NCBI GenBank assembly: GCA_021789895.1
Contig: JAJYIU010000015.1
Coordinates: 1 to 64,000 of the forward strand
DNA length: 64,000 bases
Direction of reading: 5' to 3'
Source of the DNA: Acidobacteriota bacterium
GTDB taxonomy: Bacteria > Acidobacteriota > Terriglobia > Terriglobales > SCQP01
A program made the position numbers and the translations under genes. Under the pieces are notes generated by a model that was given only the letters and a program-made list of their open reading frames with translations, was not told where the DNA came from and made no database searches. Below, one piece after another: positions 15,597 to 25,300 of this stretch (the stretch's first letter is position 1; each line of letters begins with the position of its first letter).

Positions 15597-16523
15597 ATGT
15601 CCACGCCGCGGCTAAAAATCCTCTATCTGGCCAGCAGCGGGCGCAGCGGCAGCACGCTGCTGGCGCGCATCCTGGGCGAATTGCCCGGCGTCTGCAACGT
15701 AGGCGAATTGGGCTTGCAGCTGCTTTTTCAAGACGTGCGGGAATTTCAGGTGGCATGCGGCTGCGGGCTGGAGGAGACGGCGTGCCCTTTCTGGCGGGAT
15801 ATCGTTCCGGAGCGGCCCGGGGCGATGCGGGATTACGCGCGCGATTACCAGACGCGCCATCTCTGGCGCGCCTGGCGGCGCGGGAAAAACCGGCCCGATG
15901 GCTATCCGCAACTGCTGCGGGCGCTGCGGCGGCTTTATGGCGCGATCGCCGAGCGGGCGCAATCCGATTGGATCATCGACACTTCCACCAATGCGGCGAT
16001 CGGCTTATACCTGCGCGATCTGCCGGAGATCGAATTTCATTCGCTGCAGCTGGTGCGCGACGTGCGCGATATCGTCGCCAGCTGGCGCGAGTCGAAGGCC
16101 TATCTGCCGCGGCTGCCGCCGCGGCAGATCGTCGCCGGATGGTGGTTTTCCAATCTGCTGGCGGAATGGCTGGCCCGCGATGCGGGCGCATTCGGGCGAT
16201 TGCGGTTGGAAGACCTGCTGGCGGCGCCGCAGCTCCAGCTCGAGCAAATTGCCGCCCGGCTGCAGAAGCCGATGCAAGGGTTTAGCGTCATCTCCCCGGG
16301 CATGGTGCGGATTGGGGGAAAAACGCAGCATGTATTGCTGGGGAATCCGGACAAATTCCAGTACCGCAGCCAATACGAAATTCCGCTTCAAGCCAGGAAA
16401 AAGCCGCTGCGCCGGATGGACCGGCTGATCACTTCCGCGCTGGCGGGGCCGCTTTTGCGCCGCTACGGCTATGCCTGGGGCGCGGGCGCCGAGGACGAAG
16501 CCACAGCGGCACGACAAGGATAA
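15597..16523 (+). CDS. PAPS-dependent sulfotransferase family protein
   Basis: A 308-aa P-loop sulfotransferase, which moves sulfate from PAPS to a hydroxyl or amine on a small molecule or glycan. The 5'-phosphosulfate loop is SSGRSGSTLLARIL (residues 13-26). The 3'-phosphate motif LVRDVRDIVASW lies near residue 153, and GNPDKFQYR occurs near the C-terminus. No transmembrane anchor is visible. A CGCGLEETACPFW segment early in the protein gives a pair of possible disulfide or metal cysteines. It ends one base before the SDR start (TAA-A-ATG), so the two are translationally coupled. Confidence 0.85.
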   Translation: MSTPRLKILYLASSGRSGSTLLARILGELPGVCNVGELGLQLLFQDVREFQVACGCGLEETACPFWRDIVPERPGAMRDYARDYQTRHLWRAWRRGKNRPDGYPQLLRALRRLYGAIAERAQSDWIIDTSTNAAIGLYLRDLPEIEFHSLQLVRDVRDIVASWRESKAYLPRLPPRQIVAGWWFSNLLAEWLARDAGAFGRLRLEDLLAAPQLQLEQIAARLQKPMQGFSVISPGMVRIGGKTQHVLLGNPDKFQYRSQYEIPLQARKKPLRRMDRLITSALAGPLLRRYGYAWGAGAEDEATAARQG

Positions 16524-16524
16524 A

Positions 16525-17292
16525 ATGAGCGACCTTTCCGGATGCGCGGCGCTGGTGACCGGCTCGGCCCAGGGCATGGGCGCGGGCATTGCGCGCCGGC
16601 TGCACGCCGCCGGCGCGCGGGTGATGCTGCACGGGCTGGAAGAAGAAGCCGGGCGGCGGCTCGCCGCCGAACTCACCGCCGCCGGGCCGCCGGCCGCATT
16701 TCAAGGCGGGGACCTGACCCGGGAGGACGCCTGCCGTGAATTGATCGAAGCCGCCGCCGGCCGGCTGGGCGGATTGGATTTGCTGGTACACAGCGCCGGC
16801 GATTCCAGCCGCGGCACGCTGGCCAGCACCACGGCCGAGCTCTGGGACCGGCTGTTTGCGATCAACTGCCGCGCCGCCTTTTTGCTGGCGCATTACGCGC
16901 TGCCGCACCTGCGGCGCTCGCCGCGCGCCGCCATGGTGTTTATCGGCTCGGTGAATGCCTATATCGGCGAGCCCAAGCTGATGGCCTATTCCGCCTCGAA
17001 GGGCGCCTTGATGACGCTGACGCGCAATCTGGCCTCGGGCCTGGCGGCGGATCGCATACGGGTCAATTGCCTGAATGCCGGCTGGACGCTGACCGAGGGC
17101 GAAGACCGGGTCAAGCGCGAGCAGGAAGGCCACCCCGGCTGGCTGGCGGAGGCGGTCAAGACGCGTCCGCGGGGCCGGTTGCTGACGCCGGCGGAGATTG
17201 GCGAGGCGGTGCTGCTGCTGGCCGACTCGCCCATTTCGGGCGCGGTGCTCGATTACGAGCAGTTGCCGGTGGGCGCACCGCCCAACTGGTAG
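16525..17292 (+). CDS. Short-chain dehydrogenase/reductase
   Basis: A 255-aa classical SDR oxidoreductase. The cofactor motif is TGSAQGMGAGI (residues 11-21), followed by HSAGD in place of the common NNAG. The catalytic Ser is in GSVNAYIG and the YxxxK pair is AYSASKGAL. The end (PNW) is of normal length. The start at 16525 is one base after the sulfotransferase stop, with AAGGA just upstream; the track start at 16471 lies inside the preceding gene. The substrate is unknown. The neighbours point to sugar oxidation. Confidence 0.9.
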   Translation: MSDLSGCAALVTGSAQGMGAGIARRLHAAGARVMLHGLEEEAGRRLAAELTAAGPPAAFQGGDLTREDACRELIEAAAGRLGGLDLLVHSAGDSSRGTLASTTAELWDRLFAINCRAAFLLAHYALPHLRRSPRAAMVFIGSVNAYIGEPKLMAYSASKGALMTLTRNLASGLAADRIRVNCLNAGWTLTEGEDRVKREQEGHPGWLAEAVKTRPRGRLLTPAEIGEAVLLLADSPISGAVLDYEQLPVGAPPNW

Positions 17293-17344
17293 CGGGCCCG
17301 ACCGGAGTCGAAGACGCCAGCCCGGCACTGGTAAGCTGAAACCC

Positions 17345-17455
17345 ATGCAAGCCCGGCCCAGGGGAATGTTACGAGCGATTCTGAGCGACGCGCAGTTTTG
17401 GGCGCCGGTGGCGGTGCTGGCGCTGGGGCTGGCGCTGATCGTGGCACTGCATTGA
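17345..17455 (+). CDS. 36-aa single-span membrane peptide
   Basis: Too short for the ORF track as its own entry (it is the tail of the 17198..17455 frame). The ATG at 17345 lies 7 nt after TAAGCT. The peptide has a basic N-terminus, then ILSDAQFWAPVAVLALG and a continuous hydrophobic stretch to ALIVALH, so one membrane span with the positive end inside. It ends 9 bp before the transporter ATG, whose ribosome site GAGGAAG overlaps its stop. From memory, small proteins of this ILSD-xQFW type precede similar transporter genes in Acidobacteriota. It may be a transporter accessory subunit; this is an inference. Confidence 0.6.
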   Translation: MQARPRGMLRAILSDAQFWAPVAVLALGLALIVALH

Positions 17456-17464
17456 GGAAGCGGC

Positions 17465-18760
17465 ATGGCGGCGGCCCTCCAAACCCCTAATACCTACCGA
17501 TCGCTGCACCGGCTGGGGGTGGTATGCGGGCTGGCGGCGGGAGCCTGGCTGGGGGCGGCGGAAGCGCCGGTCAAGTTCGTCACGCTGGGGCTTTCGCCGG
17601 TTCTGATTTCTTTTGTATTTGTGGCGGGGGTGTTTGTGGCGCGCTGGACGCTGCCAGCGCTGCTCGCCGGCACGGGACAGGTGATGCTGGACTTGCGCTC
17701 GCGCCCGCACCTAATCGTCTGGGCGGTGCTGGCGGGGGCGCTATGGGCGGTGGCGAACACGCTGACGGTGTTTGCGATACGCGACGTCGGGCTGGCGATC
17801 GCCTTTCCGATCTGGAATATCAACAGCCTGGTGGGGGTGTTCTGGGGCTGGCTGTTTTTTCGCGAATTACGCGCGGCGAGCCGCAGGGAATGGATGCAAG
17901 TGGTGGTCGCGGCGGTGGCGATCGCGGGCGGGGCGGTGATTTTGGCGGGCGCGGCGCGGACCGCCTCGGCGGCGGGGGTGGCGGCGCATGCCGGCGCCGG
18001 CATTGCCGCGGCGCTGGGCGCCGGGTTGCTGTGGGGCACGATGTACGTGCCCTATCGCAAAGCCTATCTGAGCGGGATGAACCCGCTTTCGTTCGTCACC
18101 ATATTCACTTTGGGCGAGGGGGTGACGATGACGGCGCTGGCGCTCGGGTTTCTGGGCGGCGCCTCGGGGCTGGCGGCGGCGCTGGCGCGGGCGCGTCCGG
18201 CGCTGTTCTGGCTTTTTCTGGGCGGCTTCTGCTGGGTGGTGGGCGATTTATTCCAGCAATATGCGGCCAAGTACATCGGGATCGGCCGCGGCATTCCGCT
18301 TTCCAACACCAACCAGCTCTGGGGCCTGGCCTGGGGAGCGCTGGTGTTTGGCGAACTGCGGGGCCTGAGCGGGGCGGCGCGGGCCTGGGTGATAGCCGGC
18401 TCGGCGACGATGATCATGGGGGCGCTGCTGATGGCGGGGGCGTCCGCTTCGGAAGCCGAGCAGGCCTGCTGGCGGCAAGCGGTAGAGCGCGAGTGCCGGC
18501 GCTACGGGCTGCGGCGGGAGGAGGCGCTGCGCGCGCAGCGGGGCGAATTCGCAGCCGCCGAGCCGGCCGCGCCCCGGCGGCGCGCCGGGGACGGGTTGAT
18601 CGTGCTCGCCGCCCTGGGATGTTTTGCCGGCCTGGCGCTCATCGCCCGCCGGCAGCCGCTGGCCGTGCATACGGGGTGGATGGCTGCCCTGCTGGCGGCG
18701 ATGCTGGCGCTGCTGCTGGCGGGCGGGTCGCTGCTCTGGCGGCGCACGCGATTTCATTGA
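17465..18760 (+). CDS. GRP-family sugar transporter
   Basis: A 431-aa membrane protein of the drug/metabolite-transporter superfamily, glucose/ribose porter type. About ten hydrophobic segments fill residues 15-325. Two internal repeats show the family sequences FPIWNINSLVGVFWGWLFF and GIPLSNTNQLWGLAWG, each followed by a (F/G)RE/GEL turn. It has an extra C-terminal part of about 100 residues, a charged cytoplasmic linker (EAEQACWRQAVERECRRYGLR) and two further spans. Many members lack this. It sits in the SDR/dehydrogenase/isomerase cluster and is probably its uptake system. The exact sugar is unknown. Confidence 0.88.
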   Translation: MAAALQTPNTYRSLHRLGVVCGLAAGAWLGAAEAPVKFVTLGLSPVLISFVFVAGVFVARWTLPALLAGTGQVMLDLRSRPHLIVWAVLAGALWAVANTLTVFAIRDVGLAIAFPIWNINSLVGVFWGWLFFRELRAASRREWMQVVVAAVAIAGGAVILAGAARTASAAGVAAHAGAGIAAALGAGLLWGTMYVPYRKAYLSGMNPLSFVTIFTLGEGVTMTALALGFLGGASGLAAALARARPALFWLFLGGFCWVVGDLFQQYAAKYIGIGRGIPLSNTNQLWGLAWGALVFGELRGLSGAARAWVIAGSATMIMGALLMAGASASEAEQACWRQAVERECRRYGLRREEALRAQRGEFAAAEPAAPRRRAGDGLIVLAALGCFAGLALIARRQPLAVHTGWMAALLAAMLALLLAGGSLLWRRTRFH

Positions 18761-18785
18761 CCGGCCGGAGCAGGCGGATGGCCGA

Positions 18786-19835
18786 ATGCCGACGCTCATC
18801 ATCCTCATTTTCATTGGCGCCGCCGCGGCGGTTTTGGGAGCATTGGCGCAGCCGATGGCGCGACGCCGGGAAGACCGGCGGCTGCCGGCGCCGGGCGAAC
18901 TGTATGCAACCGGCGCCGGGCAGCGGCTGCACGCCATCGTTGCCGGCGCGCGGGGGCCGAGCGTGGTGCTGGATGCCGCGCTGGGCGCCACATCGTTGAG
19001 CTGGGCGCGGGTGCAGCCGGAGCTGGCCCGCTTTGCCCGCGTGCTCAGCTACGACCGCGCCGGCTTCGGCTACAGCTCGCCGGCACGCTCGCCGCGAACG
19101 CTGGATGCGATGGCGGCGGAGCTGAAGGCGCTGCTGGAGCGCTCGGAGCTGCCAGCGCCCTACATCCTGGTGGGGCATTCCTATGGCGGGCTAGTGGCGC
19201 GCCGATATGCCCAGCAAAATCCCGAGCGGGTGGCGGGGCTGGTGCTGGTGGATGCGGCGGCGCCGGAACAGTGGGCCCGGCCCTCGCGGGTGGACCGCCG
19301 GCGGCTGAGGATCGGGGCGCGGCTGGCGCGGCGCGGCGCCTGGGCGGCGCGGATTGGCCTGTCGCGGGCGGTGGCCTGGATGGTGGAGCATGGCGTCCGC
19401 CCGCTGGCGCGCGCCTCGGCCGGGGCGGTCAGCGGCGGGGTTTTGCACGGGCGCGCCACGCCACAACACTCGCATGGCGACCTGCTGCTGGCGCCGGCGC
19501 TGCGGCTGCCGCCGGAGCTGCGTCCATACCTGCGGCGCAATTGGGTGCGGCCGGCCTATTATTCCGCGCTGGCCGGCATGATGCAGCATTTACCCGAGGG
19601 CGCGGCAGCGATGCTGGAGGATGCCGGTTACGGCGAGCGGCCGCTGGCGCTGCTGACCGCGGCGGATGCCGATCCGGAACGCGCCGCCGAACAGCAGGCC
19701 TGCGCCCGGCTCTCGCGCCGCTGCCGGCAATGGCGGGCGCGCGCCAGCGGGCATTGGATACCGATTGACGAGCCGGAGCTGGTGGTGGAGGCGGTGCGGT
19801 GGGTGGTGGAAGAAAGCCAGGGCGGCGAGGCCTGA
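18786..19835 (+). CDS. Alpha/beta hydrolase, membrane-anchored
   Basis: A 349-aa alpha/beta-hydrolase-fold protein. The nucleophile elbow is VGHSYGGLVARR, SYDRAGFGYSS is the oxyanion-side loop, the probable acid is in LLTAADADPE and the probable His in SGHWIPIDEP. The first 20 residues (TLIILIFIGAAAAVLGAL) form a signal anchor, so it probably faces the periplasm. I start at the ATG at 18786; the track start at 18624 would run through the transporter's last helices in another frame. A lid-like insert with many Arg residues lies between the nucleophile and the acid. The substrate cannot be assigned. Confidence 0.82.
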   Translation: MPTLIILIFIGAAAAVLGALAQPMARRREDRRLPAPGELYATGAGQRLHAIVAGARGPSVVLDAALGATSLSWARVQPELARFARVLSYDRAGFGYSSPARSPRTLDAMAAELKALLERSELPAPYILVGHSYGGLVARRYAQQNPERVAGLVLVDAAAPEQWARPSRVDRRRLRIGARLARRGAWAARIGLSRAVAWMVEHGVRPLARASAGAVSGGVLHGRATPQHSHGDLLLAPALRLPPELRPYLRRNWVRPAYYSALAGMMQHLPEGAAAMLEDAGYGERPLALLTAADADPERAAEQQACARLSRRCRQWRARASGHWIPIDEPELVVEAVRWVVEESQGGEA

Positions 19836-19918
19836 AATCGCGCCGCCGGGGATGCAAAGGCGGCAGCCATCAATTCGCCGGGCGCCGGCCGGCAGCCAAG
19901 CTGGGATAGCATCGGTTT

Positions 19919-20827
19919 ATGCCTCCCAGCGCTCCACGCCTGGCGGTGATGCCGAAGTGCTTCATGGATCAGATCTGCCGCGAGCGCTCGATGACGCTGC
20001 TGCAGTGGATCGAGCTGGGGGCCACGCTGCCGGTGGACGGCTTGGAGCTCTACAGCGGGTTTTTTCACGGCGCGAGGCCGGAGGAGCAGGCGGCGGAGCT
20101 GCAGGCGGTCAACCAGGCACTGGCGCGGCACCGGCTGGCGATGCCGATGCTCTGCCATTCTCCGGATTTCACGCATCCGGACGCCCGGCAGCGGCAGCGC
20201 GAAATCGAGCGCCAATGGGCGGCGATGGAGCGGGCGGCGAAGCTGGGCGCCGGCGCCTGCCGCGTGCTCTCCGGCCAGCGCCGGCCCGAGGTGACGCGGG
20301 AGGATGGAATCGCCTGGGTGGTGGAAGCGCTGCGGGCGCTGCTGCCGGCGGCCGAGCGGCTGGGGGTGCGACTGGCGCTGGAAAACCATTACAAAGACCA
20401 CTACTGGGAATACCCCGAGTTTGCGCAGGCGGGCGAGATTTTCTGCGAGATTCTCGACCGCTTGCCCTCGCCCTGGCTGGGCGTGCAGTACGACCCGTCC
20501 AATGCGCTGCTGGCCGGCGAGGATCCGATCGGCTTGCTGCGCCGGGTGCGGCAGCGGGTGATTACCATGCACGCCAGCGACCGGCATTTGAAGCCCGGAC
20601 ACACGCTCGCGGAGCTGCGCGCGCTCGACGCCGGCGCCGGCTATGCCGGCATCCTGGAGCACGGCGTGATTGGCGAGGGGGAAAACGATTTCGACGCCAT
20701 CTTCGCGCTGCTGCACGAGGCCGGCTTTCGCGGCTGGGTGTCGATCGAAGACGGCGTGAACGGCATGGATGAGCTAAGGCGCTCGGCCGAATTCCTGCGC
20801 GGCAAGCTCAAGCGGCATTTCGACTGA
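19919..20827 (+). CDS. Sugar phosphate isomerase/epimerase family (TIM barrel)
   Basis: A 302-aa xylose-isomerase-like TIM-barrel protein (AP-endonuclease-2 family). Metal-site residues expected for this fold are visible: LALENHYKDH, VQYDPSNALL, MHASDRH and the terminal strand WVSIEDGVNG. Relatives isomerise or epimerise free or phosphorylated sugars and inosose derivatives. A TAGCAT box lies 6 nt before the ATG and no Shine-Dalgarno is present, which suggests a leaderless transcript. It closes the carbohydrate cluster that starts with the zinc dehydrogenase. Confidence 0.85.
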   Translation: MPPSAPRLAVMPKCFMDQICRERSMTLLQWIELGATLPVDGLELYSGFFHGARPEEQAAELQAVNQALARHRLAMPMLCHSPDFTHPDARQRQREIERQWAAMERAAKLGAGACRVLSGQRRPEVTREDGIAWVVEALRALLPAAERLGVRLALENHYKDHYWEYPEFAQAGEIFCEILDRLPSPWLGVQYDPSNALLAGEDPIGLLRRVRQRVITMHASDRHLKPGHTLAELRALDAGAGYAGILEHGVIGEGENDFDAIFALLHEAGFRGWVSIEDGVNGMDELRRSAEFLRGKLKRHFD

Positions 20828-20913
20828 AGGGCGGCTGCGGCGGAAACGCGCCGCGACTGCCCGGCGGCGCGGCACGGCAGAGGGCGATGACGTTTTCCGG
20901 ATGCGGGCACGGC

Positions 20914-22086
20914 TCAACGGTGGGCGGCCTGAACTTGCGGGCCCGACTTGGCCTTCCGCTTTCGCACCTGGCGCGCCGCGACCAGGATGAGCGCGGCGAG
21001 AGTCAGGGCCACCCATCCCGCCGCCCAAACGCCATGCAGCTGCTCGGCGGGTGCGCCGACGTCCTCATTCACATCGCGGGTCAGGAAGGCGAGGCCAAGA
21101 AATACAAAGACCAGATGAGTACAAAAAACCTGCAGCGAAGCCTTGCCGAGCGTGAGAAAAGGTTCGATGAGCACGCCCTGGAGCAGGTAGTTGCGCAGCC
21201 AGTAAAGAGCCAAAGCAAAGGCCGCCAGATTCAGCATACGCAACGGCCCCAAATGCCACTTATCCAGCGACGTGCTTAGCGCATCGCGGGACCAGTGCGA
21301 TCCCAGCCAGCCCCAGCGCACGCCAACAAAAAACAGGCAGACCAGCCAGGCCAGCGCCGCGACCCAGCCCGGAACCCGGCGAACAGGAGAGGCCGGCGCG
21401 GCCGAACGCGCGCCCAGCCAAAGCCCCAAAACCCATAAGGCCTGCCAGGCAAACAGGTTGAAGGCACCCGTCTCCTGCAACGGAATCCGCAGATGGGTCA
21501 CCAGCACCAGCGCGTGATGTGTCCAGCGGCGCAACCCGAACTGGGCCAGCAGCCATACCAGGCCACTGGCGGCGAGCACCTTGCGCCAGCCGCAGCGCAG
21601 GGCCAGCGAGAGCCATAACGGCGTCAACAGCAGGAAAAGCACGAACATGGGCAGGATGTCGAGCAGGGGCGGACAATAGAGCAGCAGCAGCGAGCCGGCA
21701 ATCGCGGTAGCCGGATGGGCAATATAAAAATTGAGCAGGTGGTAAAGGGCGGCTTTATGCGTGTGCACGGCATAGGCCGCAGCCACGGTAAAGGCCAGCG
21801 CCAGCATGACCAGGTGATAGCCGTAAATTCTGAGCGAACGTTTCCAGAGCCGGCGCCGCGCTTCGGCGGCATCGCGCATCCAGAGCCGGATATGGAGCCG
21901 GCCCACGAGGAGCGCGGAAATAAAGACAAACCCCTCGGCCGAGGAAACAAATCCGAAAGTCGAGTTCATGAAATCGCTGAAGTGAGTGGGCAGGTGCGTC
22001 AAGGTCATCCAGACCAGGAACAGGCCGCGCAAGGCATCCAGCTCGGGTTGCCGCTCGAGGCGGGAGTGAGAAGGGGCAGGGGCCAT
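20914..22086 (-). CDS. OpgC-like acyltransferase, membrane protein
   Basis: A 390-aa protein with about ten membrane spans. The N-terminus, ELDALRGLFLVWMTLTHLP followed by STFGFVSSAEGFVFISAL, is characteristic of OpgC/MdoC, the membrane acyltransferase that succinylates osmoregulated periplasmic glucans. The conserved acidic and His residues of the first helices are present. The C-terminus is Lys/Arg-rich. It is convergent with the isomerase (86 bp gap) and divergent from the helicase gene. No opgG or opgH gene is nearby, so the glycan it modifies is not defined. Confidence 0.82.
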   Translation of the reverse strand: MAPAPSHSRLERQPELDALRGLFLVWMTLTHLPTHFSDFMNSTFGFVSSAEGFVFISALLVGRLHIRLWMRDAAEARRRLWKRSLRIYGYHLVMLALAFTVAAAYAVHTHKAALYHLLNFYIAHPATAIAGSLLLLYCPPLLDILPMFVLFLLLTPLWLSLALRCGWRKVLAASGLVWLLAQFGLRRWTHHALVLVTHLRIPLQETGAFNLFAWQALWVLGLWLGARSAAPASPVRRVPGWVAALAWLVCLFFVGVRWGWLGSHWSRDALSTSLDKWHLGPLRMLNLAAFALALYWLRNYLLQGVLIEPFLTLGKASLQVFCTHLVFVFLGLAFLTRDVNEDVGAPAEQLHGVWAAGWVALTLAALILVAARQVRKRKAKSGPQVQAAHR

Positions 22087-22324
22087 ACGCCGCCACTCGC
22101 GCCGCCAGGGGCGCCGCTAGGCGCATTAGACGCCGGCGCAAAAACACGGTTGTCCAGTGGAAACATGACGGCCGGCCGGCGCCGGGAGGAATGGCGACAA
22201 AAAATGTGATTGCCTTCGGTCCCGCGGAAGTCGAATGTGAATTGAAACCGCGAGCGGCCGAGGCTTGCCGGGCAGTTTTGCTAGGATAGGTTAACGCCCG
22301 TTCCGTTCGCCGGTTTTCCCGCGC
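22087..22324. other. Divergent intergenic region (opgC-like / lhr)
   Basis: 238 bp between divergent genes. On the plus strand TAGGAT at about 22281-22286 follows TTTTGC and could be a -10 box for the helicase gene. I see no convincing -35 and no clear dyad. Confidence 0.35.
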
Positions 22325-25300
22325 ATGCACTCGCTGTTTCATCCGATCGTCGCCGGCTGGTTTGCCGAGCAATTCGGCGAGCCGACCGAACCGCAGGCGG
22401 CCGGCTGGCCGCGCATCGCGGCCGGCGGAGATGTGCTGGTGGCCGCGCCGACCGGCTCGGGCAAGACGCTGGCGGCGTTTCTATTCGCCATTGACCGCCT
22501 GTTCCGGCGCGCGCTGGAAGGCGCGCTGCCGGAAGAGACGCTGGTGGTCTATGTTTCGCCGCTGAAAGCGCTGGCCAACGACGTCCATAAAAATCTCGAG
22601 CTGCCGCTGGAGGGGATATGCCGCCGGGCGCTGGCGGCCGGGCAGCTGCCGGGGGCGATTCGGGTGGCGCTGCGCACCGGCGACACGCTGGCGGCGGAGC
22701 GCGAAGCGCAGTTGCGCCGCCCGCCGCACATCCTGGTCACCACGCCGGAATCGCTTTACCTGCTGCTCACCGCGGGACGTTCGCGGCGCGCCCTGACGGC
22801 GGTGGAATGCGCGATCGTGGACGAGATCCATGCGCTGGCGGGCAACAAACGCGGCGCGCACCTGGCGCTTTCGCTGGCCCGTCTGGAGCAGGGCGTGGGC
22901 GCGGCGAAGCGGGCGCGGCCGCAGCGGATCGGGCTTTCGGCGACGGTGCGGCCGCTGCCCGAGATTGCCGCATTCCTTTCCGGCTGCGAGCCGGCGGAGG
23001 AGGGCAGCGAAGCCGCGGCGCGCAGTTGCGTGATCGTGGATATCGCGCGAAGGCAGGTTCCCGATCTGGCGGTGGAAGTTCCCTCGACGCCGCTAGGCCC
23101 GATTGCCACCAACGAGCAGTGGGAAGAGCGCTACGAGCGGATGGCGCAACTTGCCGGCGAGCAACGATCCACGCTGGTGTTTACCTCGACCCGGGCGCTG
23201 GCCGAGCGCGTGGCGCACCGGCTGGAAGCGCGGCTGGGCGAGGGCGCGGTGGCGGCGCATCACGGCAGCCTGTCGCGCAAGCTGCGGTTGGCGGCGGAAG
23301 AGCGCTTCAAGCGCGGCGAGCTGCGGGTGATGGTGGCGACCGCCTCGCTGGAGCTGGGGCTGGATATCGGCGCGGTGGACCTGGTATGCCAGTTGGGCTC
23401 GCCGCGCGCCCTGAACTCCGCGCTGCAACGCGTGGGCCGCGCCGGCCACGGCCGCGGGCGGCAGCCCAAGGGGCGGTTTTTCGCGCTGACCCGCGACGAC
23501 CTGGTGGAATGCGCGGCGCTGGTGCGCGCGCTGGAGCGCGGCGAGCTGGACCAACTGGAGATTCCGCACTGGCCGCGCGACGTGCTGGCGCAACAACTGG
23601 TGGCGACGGTGGCGGCGGGGCCGGAATGGCCGGCGCCGGCCACGGCGCCCGGGGCACGCGCCGGGGCGGGCCCCGGCGCCGGAAGCGCGGGCGAAGCCGG
23701 CGGCATGGGCGGCGAGCACGAGGGCTGGAGCGAAGCCGGGCTGTTCCGGATGGCGCGCAGCGCCTGGCCTTACCGCCGCCTGCCGGGGAGCGAATTTGAC
23801 CGCATCGTACGGGTGCTGGCGGAAGGGGTTTCGACCCGCCGCGGCCGGCGCGGCGCCTGGCTGCACCGCGACGGCGTGCATCGCAGGCTGCGGCCGCGCC
23901 GCGGGGCGCGGCTGGCGGCGCTGACCGGCGGCGGCGCGATTCCGGAAACCGCCGCGTATATGGTCATGGCCGAGCCGGAAAACCTGCCCGTGGGCTCGGT
24001 TGACGAGGACTTCGCGGTCGAAAGCCATGCCGGCGATATTTTTCTGCTGGGCACGACCTCGTGGAAGATCCGCGGGATCGCCGGCGGGCGGGTGCAGGTG
24101 GAAAACGCGCATGGCGCGCCGCCCTCGGTGCCGTTCTGGCGCGGCGAGGCGCCGGGGCGAACGCCGGAACTTTCGCGCGCGGTGGCGCGCCTGCGGCGCC
24201 AGGTGGCACAGCGGCGGGAACGCTCCGGCCCGGAGGCGGCGGCGGCCTGGCTCGAAGCGCGCTGCCATCTCACTTCCGCCGCCGCGGCCCAGGCGACGGC
24301 TTACCTGGCCGATGCGCAGCGGATGCTGGGGGCGATGCCAACCCGGCGGCATTTCGTCGCCGAGCGCTTTTTCGACGACGGCGGCGGGATGCAACTAGTG
24401 ATCCATGCCCCGCTGGGCAGCCGGGTCAACCGCGCCTGGGGCATGGCGCTGCGGAAAAGCTTCTGCCGCAGCTTCGATTTCGAGCTGCAGGCGGCGGCGG
24501 GGGAAAACGGGCTGGTGCTGTCGCTTTCCGAGCAGCATAGTTTTCCGCTGGAGACCATCTTTCAATTCGTTTCCTCGCTGCGCGCGGAAGAAGTGCTGAC
24601 CCAAGCGGTGCTGCAGGCGCCCCTGTTTCCCACCCGCTGGCGCTGGACGGCGGCGCGGGCGCTGGCCTTGCCGCGCTGGCACGCCGGGCGCAAGCTGCCG
24701 CCACAGATCGTGCGCATGCGCGCGGAAGACCTGCTCGCGTCGGTCTTTCCCGCGGCGGTAGGCTGCCAGGACAATCACGACGGCGACCTGGAACTGCCCG
24801 ACCATCCCTACGTCGCCGAGGCGATGCGCGACTGCCTGGAAGAAGCGCTGGATCTGCCCCGGCTGCTGCAGGCGCTGCGGGCGATGGAAGCCGGCCGCAT
24901 ACGGCTCAGCGCGGTGGATACGCCGGCGCCTTCCGGCCTGGCGCAGGAAATTCTCAACCTGGCGCCCTATGGATATCTCGACGAAGCGCCGTTGGAAGAG
25001 CGCCGGGCGCGGATGGTCAGCCTGCGTTCGAGCCTGCCGGCGGAATTTACCGCGGGCATGCTCGATGCCGCGGCGATGGCCGCAGTCGAGGAAGAAGCCC
25101 GGCCGGCGCCGCTGGATCGCGAAGAGCTGCATGACCTGCTGCTTTCGCTGGTCTGGCTGCCGGACGACGAACTGCCACGGCTTGCCGGCGGCGGCCGGGC
25201 GGCGGCATGGCTGGAAGAACTGCGCTCCGCCGGGCGGGTGGCGAAAGCGCATTGGGGGACGCGGGCCGGCTGGGCGCCGGCCGAGCGCGCCAGCGTGGGC

